Positions 17,801 to 25,036 of a stretch of 64,000 nt of DNA are shown in pieces. Each line of letters begins with the position of its first letter. Positions within the stretch are counted from its first letter, which is position 1. Made by a program: the position numbers and the translations under genes. Below the pieces are notes generated by a model. It saw nothing but the letters and a program-made list of their open reading frames with translations. It made no database searches and had not been told where the DNA came from. The DNA comes from Gulosibacter sediminis (GTDB lineage: Bacteria > Actinomycetota > Actinomycetes > Actinomycetales > Microbacteriaceae): the NCBI RefSeq assembly GCF_023370115.1, contig NZ_CP097160.1:248001-312000 (forward strand), read 5' to 3'.

Positions 17801-18377
17801 GGAAGAGCACGCCGAGCGCGGTCTGCGTGATCGTCACGTTCATCGTCGCCGTGTAGTCACCCCAGACCACCTGCTCGGAGTCGGGGAGGGACGCCCAGAT
17901 CGCCTCGGCGTCGCCCCAGGTCGAGCCCGGCGCGGTGCCGAACCACGCGGTCTCGCTGCGGCCGCTCGACGCGTCATCCGCATCCCACGTCTCGACCGAC
18001 CAGTAGTAGCGCTGGTTCGGGTTGAGCTCGGGGCCGGTGTACGGCACGTTCGTCTGCTCGGCCGAGGCGACCTTGCCCGAGTCCCAGGTGTCGCCCGTGC
18101 CCTGGGCCGCCGCCACCGCATCCGCGCTCACGACGATGCGGTAGGCGCTCTGCGTGGGACTGAGCACCTGCCACGAGAAGGATGGGCTGCTCAGGTCGTC
18201 GAGGTCGGCGGGCTCGGCGAGGCCGTTCACGCGCAGGCCGGCTGGCGCGGTGCTGCCCTCGTCGGCGCCGGCCGGTGGAATGTTGGCGAGCCACATCGGC
18301 AGCGTGAGCGCCAGCGCGAACACGCTCACGATCAATAAATAGATGGACCTCGGAACTCGACGGGCGGACAAAGGCAT
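14802..18377 (-). CDS. Secreted GH78 alpha-L-rhamnosidase with two C-terminal chitin-binding modules
   Basis: 1191 residues from ATG 18377, with AGGAGG 5 nt upstream. A signal peptide (MPLSARRVPRSIYLLIVSVFAL..., cleavage near AGADEG) directs export. Then come a fibronectin-like N domain (LRVNGLAEPADLDDLSSPSFSWQV), a concanavalin-like insertion, the accessory beta domain (YFVDFGETWIGGVNLSF), and the six-hairpin catalytic domain with DSWTRERTNYEADAYLQ (about residue 668), matching the GH78 catalytic block, and HPWAASPAFHVPSGLFGI. The last 100 residues hold two CBM5/12-like modules, each ending WWTRNQAPGD..GPW. It would release rhamnose from plant or bacterial glycans while held on chitin-like or wall material. 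It stands alone, divergent from a stress-protein gene. Confidence 0.9.
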   Translation of the reverse strand: MPLSARRVPRSIYLLIVSVFALALTLPMWLANIPPAGADEGSTAPAGLRVNGLAEPADLDDLSSPSFSWQVLSPTQSAYRIVVSADAVAAAQGTGDTWDSGKVASAEQTNVPYTGPELNPNQRYYWSVETWDADDASSGRSETAWFGTAPGSTWGDAEAIWASLPDSEQVVWGDYTATMNVTITQTALGVLFRSPDSGNGLMWQFRADNNTIVPHTLKSGAYAALPAVQLPAGTIALNTPLEIAITVEGATVTTSIDGVEVDSTESTDAPADGTIGFRTGRSEAGQVHDVAVTAADGTELLTNDFASSNPFTCGSIEGGNYLVKNSQACTVASAEQSDDWALLRTDFAPKQDDLVAATLYATAGDFRDHKQYAYKAYVNGEFVGLGPTNHIDAENRYDGFDVTDLVTSGDNAIGVIAYTQAEKNQRFIAMLRLDFADGSTQTITSGDDWQTLTGGEIWPDAGSIGTGYFSAPKENLDLQHFPSGFDEAGFDDSAWQPATVKTQFEQLEATPTAKVEEQLHAPASITEVGDGHYFVDFGETWIGGVNLSFANGTAGQQVDLRFAEVPTTAGGTTAKYQLNTGNTYQDVVTLRDGEQTIETWGLRVFRYVEIIGAPEAITAENLSALALVYPFNEEASSFTSSNDNLNQVYELSKHSIEALNVNFYTDSWTRERTNYEADAYLQQMSTLYLMEDLSLGQYSMNYFESNRTWPTEWPIYVVLAVHDAWAQTGNIGQVASYYDNLAEKLPTEWLNDDTGLIGKSNRSNGCNSQTDCDIVDWPTSQRDGYEFRYYNTVLNALSYRAYTDMANMATALDKPEDATTYQGIADGIRDGMNEYLFDADNNRYDDGMAADGTLTGHYALHASAFSLAFGVVDDEHAAAVAEYVASRDMACSVYCAGFSITGLFNGGQADAAIDQLSADGTSSWMNMINRGAGATAEAWDESQKSNLTYSHPWAASPAFHVPSGLFGIKPVEAGYSSFEIAPQPGSLDYGTVTVPTVKGEVGAGFAHDSAGDLAVIAQVPGNTSASVTVPVPDGTTQVFVDGDAVDVTPSGGNVVLDDVTAGCHLVTLSNSSDAASDANLTSVCDPTTDEPGPEPAPAWDATATYNDGDTVTYNGSTWEASWWTRNQAPGDAYGPWQEIKVDDAGNVVWTPTRIYDTGDTVVHDGKTYVAKWWTRNQAPGDQWGPWELQEG

Positions 18378-18501
18378 CGGCGCCTCCTGCTCGTAAATCG
18401 ATTCAAAATCTGCGCGAAGCGACCCGCGGGCGCGGCACTCGGGCAGGAATTGGGGGATCGATGATTGGAAGCCGGCCGCAACGTTGCGACCGGCCCTTTC
18501 G

Positions 18502-18530
18502 ACGATAGTCAATGTGAAACGATGCAACAA
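18502..18530 (-). promoter_or_regulatory. Candidate promoter of the rhamnosidase gene
   Basis: On the minus strand a TTGTTG (18525-18530) and TATCGT (18502-18507) are separated by 17 bases, about 125 nt upstream of the start codon. The match to a housekeeping promoter is fair. The long leader may hold further control. Confidence 0.45.
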
Positions 18531-18571
18531 GTGTCGACGTGCTGTGGGTGGTCCGCGTGCGGTGGCGTGGC

Positions 18572-18600
18572 GTGAATTTTCACCCGAGCGGGCATAGCGT
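18572..18600 (+). promoter_or_regulatory. Candidate promoter and palindromic site upstream of the stress protein gene
   Basis: A 12-bp palindrome GTGAATTTTCAC (18572-18583) is followed by TAGCGT (18595-18600), a plausible -10 box. The GTGAA/TTCAC words resemble the half-sites seen near 43020-43085. Confidence 0.35.
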
Positions 18601-18670
18601 TGAAGTACCCCGAATCCAGGGGCACCCCGCGAGATGTACAGACCCATCACGCCTCATCGAGGAGGAAATC

Positions 18671-19489
18671 ATGGCAAGTCGAATCGTCGTAGGAATCAAT
18701 GGCTCGAGCGCTGATACGAGCGCCGTTGCTTGGGCCGCCACCGAGGTGGCGCGCGAGGGTGGCACGCTGCTGATCTTCAGCGTGATCGCGGCGGGTGGTG
18801 CCGGTGGCGAGCTCGAGCCCCGGGCGAAGGAGCTGCTCGCCGAGCACGCCGCGGCGGCGCGGGCGATCGCCCCCAACGCCGAGCTGCGCACCGAAGTGCA
18901 CCACGCGAAGAGTCTGCCCGAGGGGTTCGAAGAGGTCTCGGCAGACGCCGACCTGCTCGTGATCGGACGCGACTCGCACGGCAGGCGCTCGCGCAGCCCC
19001 GGGGCTGTGCGCATCGCCGCCGCGAGCAAGGCACCCGTGGTCGCGGTGCCCGAGATCGACCTCGGCAACCGTCGTGGTGTTGTCGTCGGCACCGATGGCT
19101 CGGAGCCGTCGCGGCTCGCACTCGAGTTTGCGGCCTCGGTGGCGAACTCGCGCGAGGTGCCGCTCATTGCGGTGATCAGCTGGCAGCTCTCGGCCGGGCT
19201 CGGCTACGAGTACGCGTACGGCGAGGACTTCGCGAAGGCGACCGAGCGGTCAAGCGCGGAGGAGCTTGACCGCGCACTCGAGCCGATCGAGGCGAAATAC
19301 CCGAACCTCGAGATTCAGCGCGTGGTGATGGAGGGGCACCCGGTGGATGTGCTGACGAAGGCGGCCGAGAAGGCGCGACTGCTCGTGGTCGGCACGCACG
19401 GCCGCGGCGCGTTCCGTCGCCTGCTGCTCGGCTCGGTGAGTCACGAGTTGCTGCAGGATGTGACGCTGCCGACCGTGATTGTGCGGTAG
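18671..19489 (+). CDS. Universal stress protein, tandem UspA domains
   Basis: 272 residues from ATG 18671, with a GAGGAG ribosome binding site about 7 nt upstream. Two Usp folds follow one another: residues 1-135 (VVGINGSSADTSAVAWAA at the start) and 140-272. The second ends with GTHGRGAFRRLLLGSVS, the G-2x-G-9x-G(S) ATP-binding motif; the first has the weaker IGRDSHGRRSRSPGAV. Proteins of this layout are common in actinobacteria, bind ATP and act in dormancy and stress survival. The gene stands alone and converges on a small lipoprotein gene 13 bases downstream. Confidence 0.9.
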   Translation: MASRIVVGINGSSADTSAVAWAATEVAREGGTLLIFSVIAAGGAGGELEPRAKELLAEHAAAARAIAPNAELRTEVHHAKSLPEGFEEVSADADLLVIGRDSHGRRSRSPGAVRIAAASKAPVVAVPEIDLGNRRGVVVGTDGSEPSRLALEFAASVANSREVPLIAVISWQLSAGLGYEYAYGEDFAKATERSSAEELDRALEPIEAKYPNLEIQRVVMEGHPVDVLTKAAEKARLLVVGTHGRGAFRRLLLGSVSHELLQDVTLPTVIVR

Positions 19490-19502
19490 CTCGCGGCGGG
19501 GC

Positions 19503-19970
19503 TTACTCGACCTTGATAGTGAGCGTCGTGGAGCCCGGGCCCTCTGCCGGAGTGGTCGCGGTGCCACGGTAGCTGTACTGGAAGGTGACTGACGTCTCGC
19601 CAGTGCCGACCGCCTCGAAGTAGAGGGAGAACTCGGTGTCGCTGCCGGGCGCGACGGCGGTGGCGTTCGGGTCGCCGGGGCGCACCGTGCTTACGACGAT
19701 GTCGGAGTCGGGCTGGGCCGTGATGCCCCATTCGTCGCCGATGCTCGTGTTGATGGTGCCGAAGTTGACCTCGAGCACGTCGCCCTCTGCCAACGTGACC
19801 TCGTCGTCGGTGTAGTCGGCCGTGACATCGACCGTGAAGTCGCCGTTGTTCTGGGCGTCGCCGTTCGCGTCGGTGGAGTCGGGGTCGCTCGCCTGCGCGC
19901 ATCCGGTTACCGCGAGGGCGGCGATGGTGAGGGTGGTGGCGAGGGCGAGCAGCGACTTGGACTTCGGCAT
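19503..19970 (-). CDS. Putative lipoprotein, chagasin-like (I42) fold
   Basis: 155 residues. Start ATG 19970 is chosen because a TACACT -10 box on the minus strand lies 7 nt upstream, as for a leaderless transcript. The N-terminus is a lipoprotein signal (SLLALATTLTIAALAVTGC), so the mature protein is anchored outside the membrane. The remaining 125 residues look like a beta-sandwich: VTLAEGDVLEVNFGTINTSIGDEW and LYFEAVGTGETSVTFQYSYRG parallel the BC and FG loops of chagasin-type cysteine-protease inhibitors. The match is by pattern only, and the canonical NPTTGY and RPW motifs are altered, so inhibitor activity is a guess. Confidence 0.6.
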   Translation of the reverse strand: MPKSKSLLALATTLTIAALAVTGCAQASDPDSTDANGDAQNNGDFTVDVTADYTDDEVTLAEGDVLEVNFGTINTSIGDEWGITAQPDSDIVVSTVRPGDPNATAVAPGSDTEFSLYFEAVGTGETSVTFQYSYRGTATTPAEGPGSTTLTIKVE

Positions 19971-19977
19971 GCTGGGG

Positions 19978-19983
19978 AGTGTA
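19978..19983 (-). promoter_or_regulatory. -10 box (TACACT) for a leaderless transcript of the lipoprotein gene
   Basis: On the minus strand TACACT ends 7 nt before ATG 19970, the usual geometry of actinobacterial leaderless mRNAs. It explains why no ribosome binding site is visible. Confidence 0.5.
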
Positions 19984-20095
19984 TCGAGGGCGGGTGGGAG
20001 GAGCCGCGTGCGCACATCGCCCCTGCGCGCGGATGCGCGGCAAGCTCGTTCCCGAGAGTGATGCGACCGCCTGCTGGTCGGGCGAGGATGAGGGC

Positions 20096-20635
20096 ATGGA
20101 GCCTCGGCCGTTCTCGTTCCTCTCTCCCCGCCGCTCTCGCCTCGCGGGGATAGCCGCGTTCGCCGGCGCCGCGTTATCGCTCAGCGGCTGCTCGGTGCAG
20201 GAGGTGACGCACACGGTCAACGGTGAAGACGTCAGCGACGCCGAGCGTCCGCTCGCGGCCGACGAGATCGACGCCTGTACGGCCTTAAGCGACGAGACGC
20301 TCGAAGCGCTCGGGCTCGCCGAACTCGAGCCAGTCGAGCTGACGGCGGCCGACGCACCGGGCTGCGACTGGAGCGGCATCAACGACTACACGACGCCGTC
20401 GCTCGTTCTCTGGGTGACCGAACCCGAGACGCCGTCAGAGGACGACGAGATCGTGACGATCGACGGCGTCGACGTCAACGTGTGGTCGATCGCCGGCAAC
20501 TCGGGGCGCTACGTCGCCTATTTCGACGACGTCACGCTCTCGGTGAACTACCTCGGCGCCGAGCTCGACATCGACGCGCACGACGCCCTCGAACTCGCGA
20601 TGCGCGACGTGCTCGAGCACTACGGGCGGTCGTAG
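20096..20635 (+). CDS. Putative lipoprotein, DUF3558-like
   Basis: 179 residues from ATG 20096. The signal sequence ends in a lipobox (AALSLSGC) after about 34 residues. The mature part has DACTALSDETLEALGL followed by PGCDW, a pattern of two cysteines found in actinobacterial DUF3558-type lipoproteins. Its role is unknown; such proteins are exported and may be surface antigens or transport accessories. It is divergent from the chagasin-like lipoprotein gene and lies upstream of the DUF2520 gene with a 112-base gap. Confidence 0.6.
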   Translation: MEPRPFSFLSPRRSRLAGIAAFAGAALSLSGCSVQEVTHTVNGEDVSDAERPLAADEIDACTALSDETLEALGLAELEPVELTAADAPGCDWSGINDYTTPSLVLWVTEPETPSEDDEIVTIDGVDVNVWSIAGNSGRYVAYFDDVTLSVNYLGAELDIDAHDALELAMRDVLEHYGRS

Positions 20636-20708
20636 GGGCCGCAGCTCGCACGAACGACGAGCGCCGTCCACCGATTACTCGGCGACGGCGCTCGTCGCTG
20701 ACGCTCGG

Positions 20709-20714
20709 TAGGAT
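20709..20714 (+). promoter_or_regulatory. -10 box (TAGGAT) upstream of DUF2520 gene
   Basis: TAGGAT lies 33 nt upstream of ATG 20748 and fits the TANNNT pattern. No clear -35 element is seen. Confidence 0.3.
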
Positions 20715-20747
20715 TGGCGGCGTTCGTGACGCCTCGGGAAAGCACGC

Positions 20748-21491
20748 ATGACCTCTTTCGATTCCGCGCAGCAGCGCGATGGCCGGCTCGGCGTCGGCCT
20801 TGTTGGTGATGCGCCGTTCGGCCCGGTGTTTGCGGCCGGGCTCGCCGGTGCCGGGCACGCACTGATCGGCGTTGCCGTCAGCGACGGGTCGCCGGCCGAG
20901 CGGGTCGCCGCGATGCTGCCCGGCGCCGGTCGACTCACTGAGGCCCGGGTAATTGAGCGCTCCGAGCTCGTGATTCTGGCCGAACCTGCCGACCGACTCG
21001 AGGCGCGCATCCGCGAGCTCACCGAGCTTGGCGCGTGGGTGCCCGGGCAGCTTGTCGTGCACACGTGCGCCGAATTCGGCACCGCACCGCTTGGGAAGGC
21101 GTTGGATCGGGGCGTGATTCCGCTCGCGATTCACCCGGCGATCGACGTGACCGGCACCTCGCTCGACCTTGCTCGGTTGAAGGAGGGCTGGTGCGCGGTG
21201 ACCGCGCCGCGGCCCGTGCTGCCGATCGCGCAGGCACTCGTCGTCGAGCTTGGCGCCGAGCCGGTCGTAATCGCCGAGGAGCATCGCGGTCGTTACGCCG
21301 AGGCGATCGAGACCGCGACGTCGTTCACGCGGTCGATCGTGCAGCAGTCGACGAGCATCCTCAGCGAGATCGGCGTCGAGCAGCCCGGCTTCGTGCTGTC
21401 GAGTCTCGTGCGCTCGGCCGCCGACAACGCGCTCGCGCAGGCGCAAGATCTCATCATTCCCGACGACCTCGACGACGCCGCGGGGCAGTAG
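20748..21491 (+). CDS. DUF2520 family Rossmann-fold protein
   Basis: 247 residues. The N-terminal half resembles the NAD(P)-binding part of DUF2520/ProC-like proteins and the C-terminal half the all-helical DUF2520 domain, with IHPAIDVTGTSLDLARLK (about residue 126) as the best-known block. In many actinobacteria this gene stands directly before panC and is thought to be a reductase linked to pantothenate synthesis. Here the usual GxGxxG reads GLVGDAPFG, so cofactor binding may be altered. Panthothenate synthetase lies 4.8 kb downstream, separated by five other genes. The next gene begins 2 bases after the stop, so those two are likely co-transcribed. Confidence 0.75.
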   Translation: MTSFDSAQQRDGRLGVGLVGDAPFGPVFAAGLAGAGHALIGVAVSDGSPAERVAAMLPGAGRLTEARVIERSELVILAEPADRLEARIRELTELGAWVPGQLVVHTCAEFGTAPLGKALDRGVIPLAIHPAIDVTGTSLDLARLKEGWCAVTAPRPVLPIAQALVVELGAEPVVIAEEHRGRYAEAIETATSFTRSIVQQSTSILSEIGVEQPGFVLSSLVRSAADNALAQAQDLIIPDDLDDAAGQ

Positions 21492-21492
21492 C

Positions 21493-22074
21493 GTGGCCGC
21501 GGATGCGTGGCTGCGGCGGCTGTGGTGGCAGGCCGGGGCGACGCTCGCCGCGATGGTGATCGGCTTCGGCGCCGTCTACTTTTTGCCGGTGCGCACCGAG
21601 GCGCATGAGGTCGACGCGATCGTCGTGCTCGGCGTGCCGAATGAACGACTCGGGCATGCGCTCGAGCTGGTCGATCGGGGCTATGCCGACGTGCTCGTGG
21701 TGTCGTCGCCGGATCCATTGGTGGCGCCGTCGCGGGTGCCGTGGACGTGCCGCGAGCACGACTTCGGCGACACGCTCGACCTCAGCGATGGCGTCGAGGT
21801 GACGCAGTACTGCTTCACGCCCGAGCCGTTCGATACGCGCGGTGAGGCGCAGTACGTGTCGGCGCTCGCGGCGGAGCACGGGTGGGATGAGGTCATGGTC
21901 GTGACGTATCGCACCCACGTGAGCCGGGCGCGCTGGTACTTCGAGCGGTGCGCGCCGAACGTCGAGGCGTCGTTCATCGGCGTCACGCGGCCGTGGCAGC
22001 CGGGCCGCGTGCTCGAGCGCTTCGCCTACGAGACCGGCGCCTGGATGAAGGCGGCCGTCGTCGACCCCTGCTGA
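21493..22074 (+). CDS. YdcF/SanA-like (DUF218-type) membrane-anchored protein
   Basis: 193 residues from GTG 21493. One N-terminal membrane helix (LWWQAGATLAAMVIGFGAVYFL) places the rest outside the cell. The body has the DUF218-like order AHEVDAIVVLGVPNERLGHALELVDRGYADVLVVSS, a middle segment with two cysteines (WTCREHDF and TQYCFTPEPFDTRGEAQYV) and VMVVTYRTHVSRARWYFERC. DUF218/ElyC/SanA proteins affect envelope integrity and wall synthesis; no enzymatic role is proven. A paralogue with the same layout lies at 54988-55617 at the end of the exopolysaccharide cluster. Its stop is one base from the stop of the convergent downstream gene. Confidence 0.7.
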   Translation: MAADAWLRRLWWQAGATLAAMVIGFGAVYFLPVRTEAHEVDAIVVLGVPNERLGHALELVDRGYADVLVVSSPDPLVAPSRVPWTCREHDFGDTLDLSDGVEVTQYCFTPEPFDTRGEAQYVSALAAEHGWDEVMVVTYRTHVSRARWYFERCAPNVEASFIGVTRPWQPGRVLERFAYETGAWMKAAVVDPC

Positions 22075-22075
22075 T

Positions 22076-23875
22076 CTAGACGGGGTCGGACCACCAACGC
22101 GCGATGGAACCGGCGGCGAATACGTGGCGAATACGCCGACGATTCCAGGTAGTCGTTCGTGAAATCTCACGGAGGTACTCGCGTCGGAACATTCCGTCGA
22201 GCGCGTCCCCGGATTCGGACGCCAAAAGCTCACGAAGGTCTTGCTGCGCGCTCTCCAAGAACTGGGACTGCCAGTACGGAACGCCCATCGCGTTTGCACG
22301 TGCCAGGATCTCGTCGCGAGAGAGCTGGCTAGAGGCAGTTGACGTCGTTGATTCCGAAACTTGTCGTGGGACATCGACCCATTCGATGTTCGGGTGGTGG
22401 ACGGTGAACGTGAGGTCTTCTGGCACCCGACGTTGTTCGGCGTACTTCGCGCCGCGGGGATTCTTGTCGAATGGGAGCTCCGCCAGATGGTGACCGAAAG
22501 TCTGGAGCACGTCGAATATCAGGACGTTTGCGTCGCGAGCTTCGGGGCCCAGCTGTCGTGCTGCTGCCACGGCATGAACTGAGTAGAGCGGGTTAGTTTC
22601 CACTCCCACGCGGTTCCACATGACGGCTTTCGCGCCCACGAGATAGCGGTTTCTGACGCTGAGATAAAGCGCGTTGCCGACGAAATCGAGAGGAACCCGC
22701 TGATCGGTGAGATCGCGCAACTTGGTGACGAGGTTATGAGCGAGCGTGTCAATGGCTTCGTTCGCAAGCAGGTCCTCCAGGCCCTTGCCCGCGACGTTTG
22801 ACAAGACCTTCGCCTCGTCCCGCCACTCGGCCTTGTCGCGGGTGGGGAGCTTTCGGTAGAAGCTGCGCATGAGCTCGCCATAGCCACCTGCAGCAATCAT
22901 GACGGGAAGCTCGTCTTCGTGTCCGGTCGGTCCTGCAGTCATTAGGCCGGCTGAGTACTTCAGCAGCGCAGCGCGCTGGGTAAACGTGTCGCCGATCGTC
23001 TTAGGAGTGAGGCCGCCAGAGCTTGCGCGTCGCAGACCGAATTGTCGGGACAGTGCGTCGGCAATGTCCCGGTCCGGAGAACCCGTGGGGCCGCTGCAGA
23101 AGAACAAGAATTCATTGGCATGCCCGGTTTCGAGGAGCGCGCCGAGGACCAACCGCGAGTCTTTGCCACCGGTCATGTGGCTGATCTTGACTGGGACATC
23201 CGCCGAGGCGAGTGCGCTCACCGACTCGAGAATGTCATTGCGCAGGGCAGTGACGGACTCAATGTACGGTCGGTCTTCTCTGAGCACCGCTGCCGACTGG
23301 TATTCGACGATGTGGACACCGTCGCTGTCGACGATGACGCCGTGGAAGATGGGCAGGCGGCGGCCACCTTCGAAGCTGGCTTCGGTCAATCCGCCGTTGC
23401 CCAGGACGAGCCGTTCGATCTGGTAGTCGCCACTGGGTTCTGGCCGGGCGCCGAGCTCGATCAACGTGCGCACAAGCTCCCGGTAGTCGGTTGACCATAC
23501 GGTGAGACCGTCATACTCGTGGCGAAATAGTGAGGCGCCGCCGAGTGGATCCGGCAGCATCGCAAATTGCTCACGTTGGGCATCCCAGATACAGGCGCAG
23601 CCTGCTTGTTTTGCTCGATTCCCCCAATGGTGGACAGCGAAGTCGTTTAACTCTGCGCCGCGCCACGCCTCCAGAAGAGAATCTGCTCGAGTGTGCAGTT
23701 TGCCGTCGAGCAGAATTACTCCGTCGAGATCGACGGTGCCTCGTCGTCCGATTGCGTGCTTGTTTGGATTCTTGTTCCACCGAACATGAATCGCAGGCGA
23801 CAACACTTCCGCATCGGTGACGCGAGGCGAGTGGCCAAGCGCGCCCGTGATGACGACAGTTGCGGGCTGAATCAT
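22076..23875 (-). CDS. Asparagine-synthase-like protein without amidotransferase cysteine
   Basis: 599 residues. The central part carries the ATP-pyrophosphatase loop HMTGGKDSRLVLGALLETG (about residue 232) and the following FCSGPTGSPDRDIADALSRQFG, as in the synthetase domain of class B asparagine synthetases. The N-terminal 200 residues resemble the glutaminase fold (DLDGVILLDGKL, LPDPLGGASLFRHEYDG) but the protein starts MIQPATVV without the catalytic Cys2, so it cannot use glutamine in the usual way. Such paralogues occur in polysaccharide and natural-product loci and form amides or lactams. G+C is lower than in the flanking genes, and the gene interrupts the DUF2520-panC neighbourhood, which suggests acquisition. 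Confidence 0.7.
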   Translation of the reverse strand: MIQPATVVITGALGHSPRVTDAEVLSPAIHVRWNKNPNKHAIGRRGTVDLDGVILLDGKLHTRADSLLEAWRGAELNDFAVHHWGNRAKQAGCACIWDAQREQFAMLPDPLGGASLFRHEYDGLTVWSTDYRELVRTLIELGARPEPSGDYQIERLVLGNGGLTEASFEGGRRLPIFHGVIVDSDGVHIVEYQSAAVLREDRPYIESVTALRNDILESVSALASADVPVKISHMTGGKDSRLVLGALLETGHANEFLFFCSGPTGSPDRDIADALSRQFGLRRASSGGLTPKTIGDTFTQRAALLKYSAGLMTAGPTGHEDELPVMIAAGGYGELMRSFYRKLPTRDKAEWRDEAKVLSNVAGKGLEDLLANEAIDTLAHNLVTKLRDLTDQRVPLDFVGNALYLSVRNRYLVGAKAVMWNRVGVETNPLYSVHAVAAARQLGPEARDANVLIFDVLQTFGHHLAELPFDKNPRGAKYAEQRRVPEDLTFTVHHPNIEWVDVPRQVSESTTSTASSQLSRDEILARANAMGVPYWQSQFLESAQQDLRELLASESGDALDGMFRREYLREISRTTTWNRRRIRHVFAAGSIARWWSDPV

Positions 23876-24002
23876 CGGTTTCCCCCGGTCGAAAACGAAT
23901 AAGGTCGGGCCTGTGGCTGGCTTCGGCTCACAATATCGGGCACAGGAGTACGGGCCATCCCTACAATCGGGCCAACGGCAGTCGATTACCGTTCAGCGCT
24001 TG

Positions 24003-24836
24003 TCATTCGGGCGGGAGGTCGCCGGTGTGGACGATGCTCTGGCTTGCTTCGTCCCAGGTGAAGACCGCGACCCCTTTGCCGCTGGCGTCGGCGTAGCCTT
24101 CGCCTTCGCCTTCGAGTGGCCACATGAACGTGACTTCGATCGAGTCGTCAGCAAGTCGCTCGGCCGTCGGCGAGTAGATCACGGGGTTCTCGGTCGCGGT
24201 GCCGAGGTACTCATCGTGGTGGAAGAGAATGACGTGCGCGGGCGTCGAGATCGTTCCGTGCTCGATGGTGACCGTCATCGACGATAGCTCCGCGCACGGG
24301 TCGTAGGTCTTCGCAGCCTCGGACAACGTGAACTCGTCCTTGAGCGACCAAGCCGACTCGTCATCCCCGTCGACATACGGTTCCAGCTCGCTGCCGTACT
24401 GACCGAGCACCTCGACCGCACTCAAGCCGCAAGCGCCGGTGGACGCGTCTGGAGTGGCCCAGTCGTTGTTAGACGAATTGATTTGGAAGATCGCGTTCGC
24501 GTTGAGGTTCTTCAGCGGCTGCAGCAAGTCTTCGACGGTGCCTTCGGTGAAATCACCGCCTTGAATGCCGTCGAGGGTGATGATCCAAGTCTCGCCGGAG
24601 AACACATAGACGACCTCGAGCGGATCGGCCGAACCCGCGCGGGAGACCGACAAGCTGAACCCGAAGGCGTCGTCGGTTCGGATCTCTAGAACGGAAGGGT
24701 CTTCGCGCAGCGCCGCGACGACCGGGGCCTGCGCGTCGGGGGATACCTCGAGCATCCACTCGTGCGCGGTGGTCTCATCGTCAAGGGGGTCGGCGCATCC
24801 CTGCACCTGCGTTGCAGCGCCAAGCGCGGCGGTCAC
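24003..24836 (-). CDS. LppP/LprE family protein
   Basis: 277 residues from GTG 24836, with AAGGGAG about 6 nt upstream. The C-terminal 150 residues fit the LppP/LprE pattern: ACGLSAVEVL, DPCAELSSMTVTIEHGT, HVILFHHDEYLGTATENPVIYSP, and a final VTFMWPLEG ... GKGVAVFTW. These are actinobacterial exported lipoproteins of unknown function. The expected long hydrophobic signal is absent: only TAALGAATQVQGC remains before a cysteine, too short for a lipoprotein signal, and residues further upstream in frame (to 25058) are not hydrophobic. The N-terminus may be damaged or the start misread. Confidence 0.6.
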   Translation of the reverse strand: MTAALGAATQVQGCADPLDDETTAHEWMLEVSPDAQAPVVAALREDPSVLEIRTDDAFGFSLSVSRAGSADPLEVVYVFSGETWIITLDGIQGGDFTEGTVEDLLQPLKNLNANAIFQINSSNNDWATPDASTGACGLSAVEVLGQYGSELEPYVDGDDESAWSLKDEFTLSEAAKTYDPCAELSSMTVTIEHGTISTPAHVILFHHDEYLGTATENPVIYSPTAERLADDSIEVTFMWPLEGEGEGYADASGKGVAVFTWDEASQSIVHTGDLPPE

Positions 24837-25024
24837 CAGGTCTCCCTTGCCTGGGGGAATTGAACCTAGCCAATCACGAAACGGGGGAGGCCTAAGTCTC
24901 GGAGTCGAGGGCCGTGACGTCCGCAGTGTGGCGAGATTCCACTCGGAGTGTTCCCTGCCGTCCGAGGGCCGTTCTCGGCCGCGGTCTGCTGTGGATAACG
25001 CCGCAAGTCGCTGCGGCGCGTGGA

Positions 25025-25030
25025 TAGGCT
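25025..25030 (+). promoter_or_regulatory. -10 box (TAGGCT) for a leaderless RelA-domain gene transcript
   Basis: TAGGCT ends 6 nt before GTG 25037, so transcription probably begins at or next to the start codon. This supports the GTG start. Confidence 0.5.
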
Positions 25031-25036
25031 GATTCA

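Noticed and set aside
14400-18338. Very long plus-strand open frame opposite the rhamnosidase gene
   Set aside because: It is an antisense shadow: the minus-strand frame has a signal peptide, GH78 motifs and binding modules, while the plus-strand translation is Arg/Val-rich low-complexity sequence without any family pattern. High G+C creates such frames.
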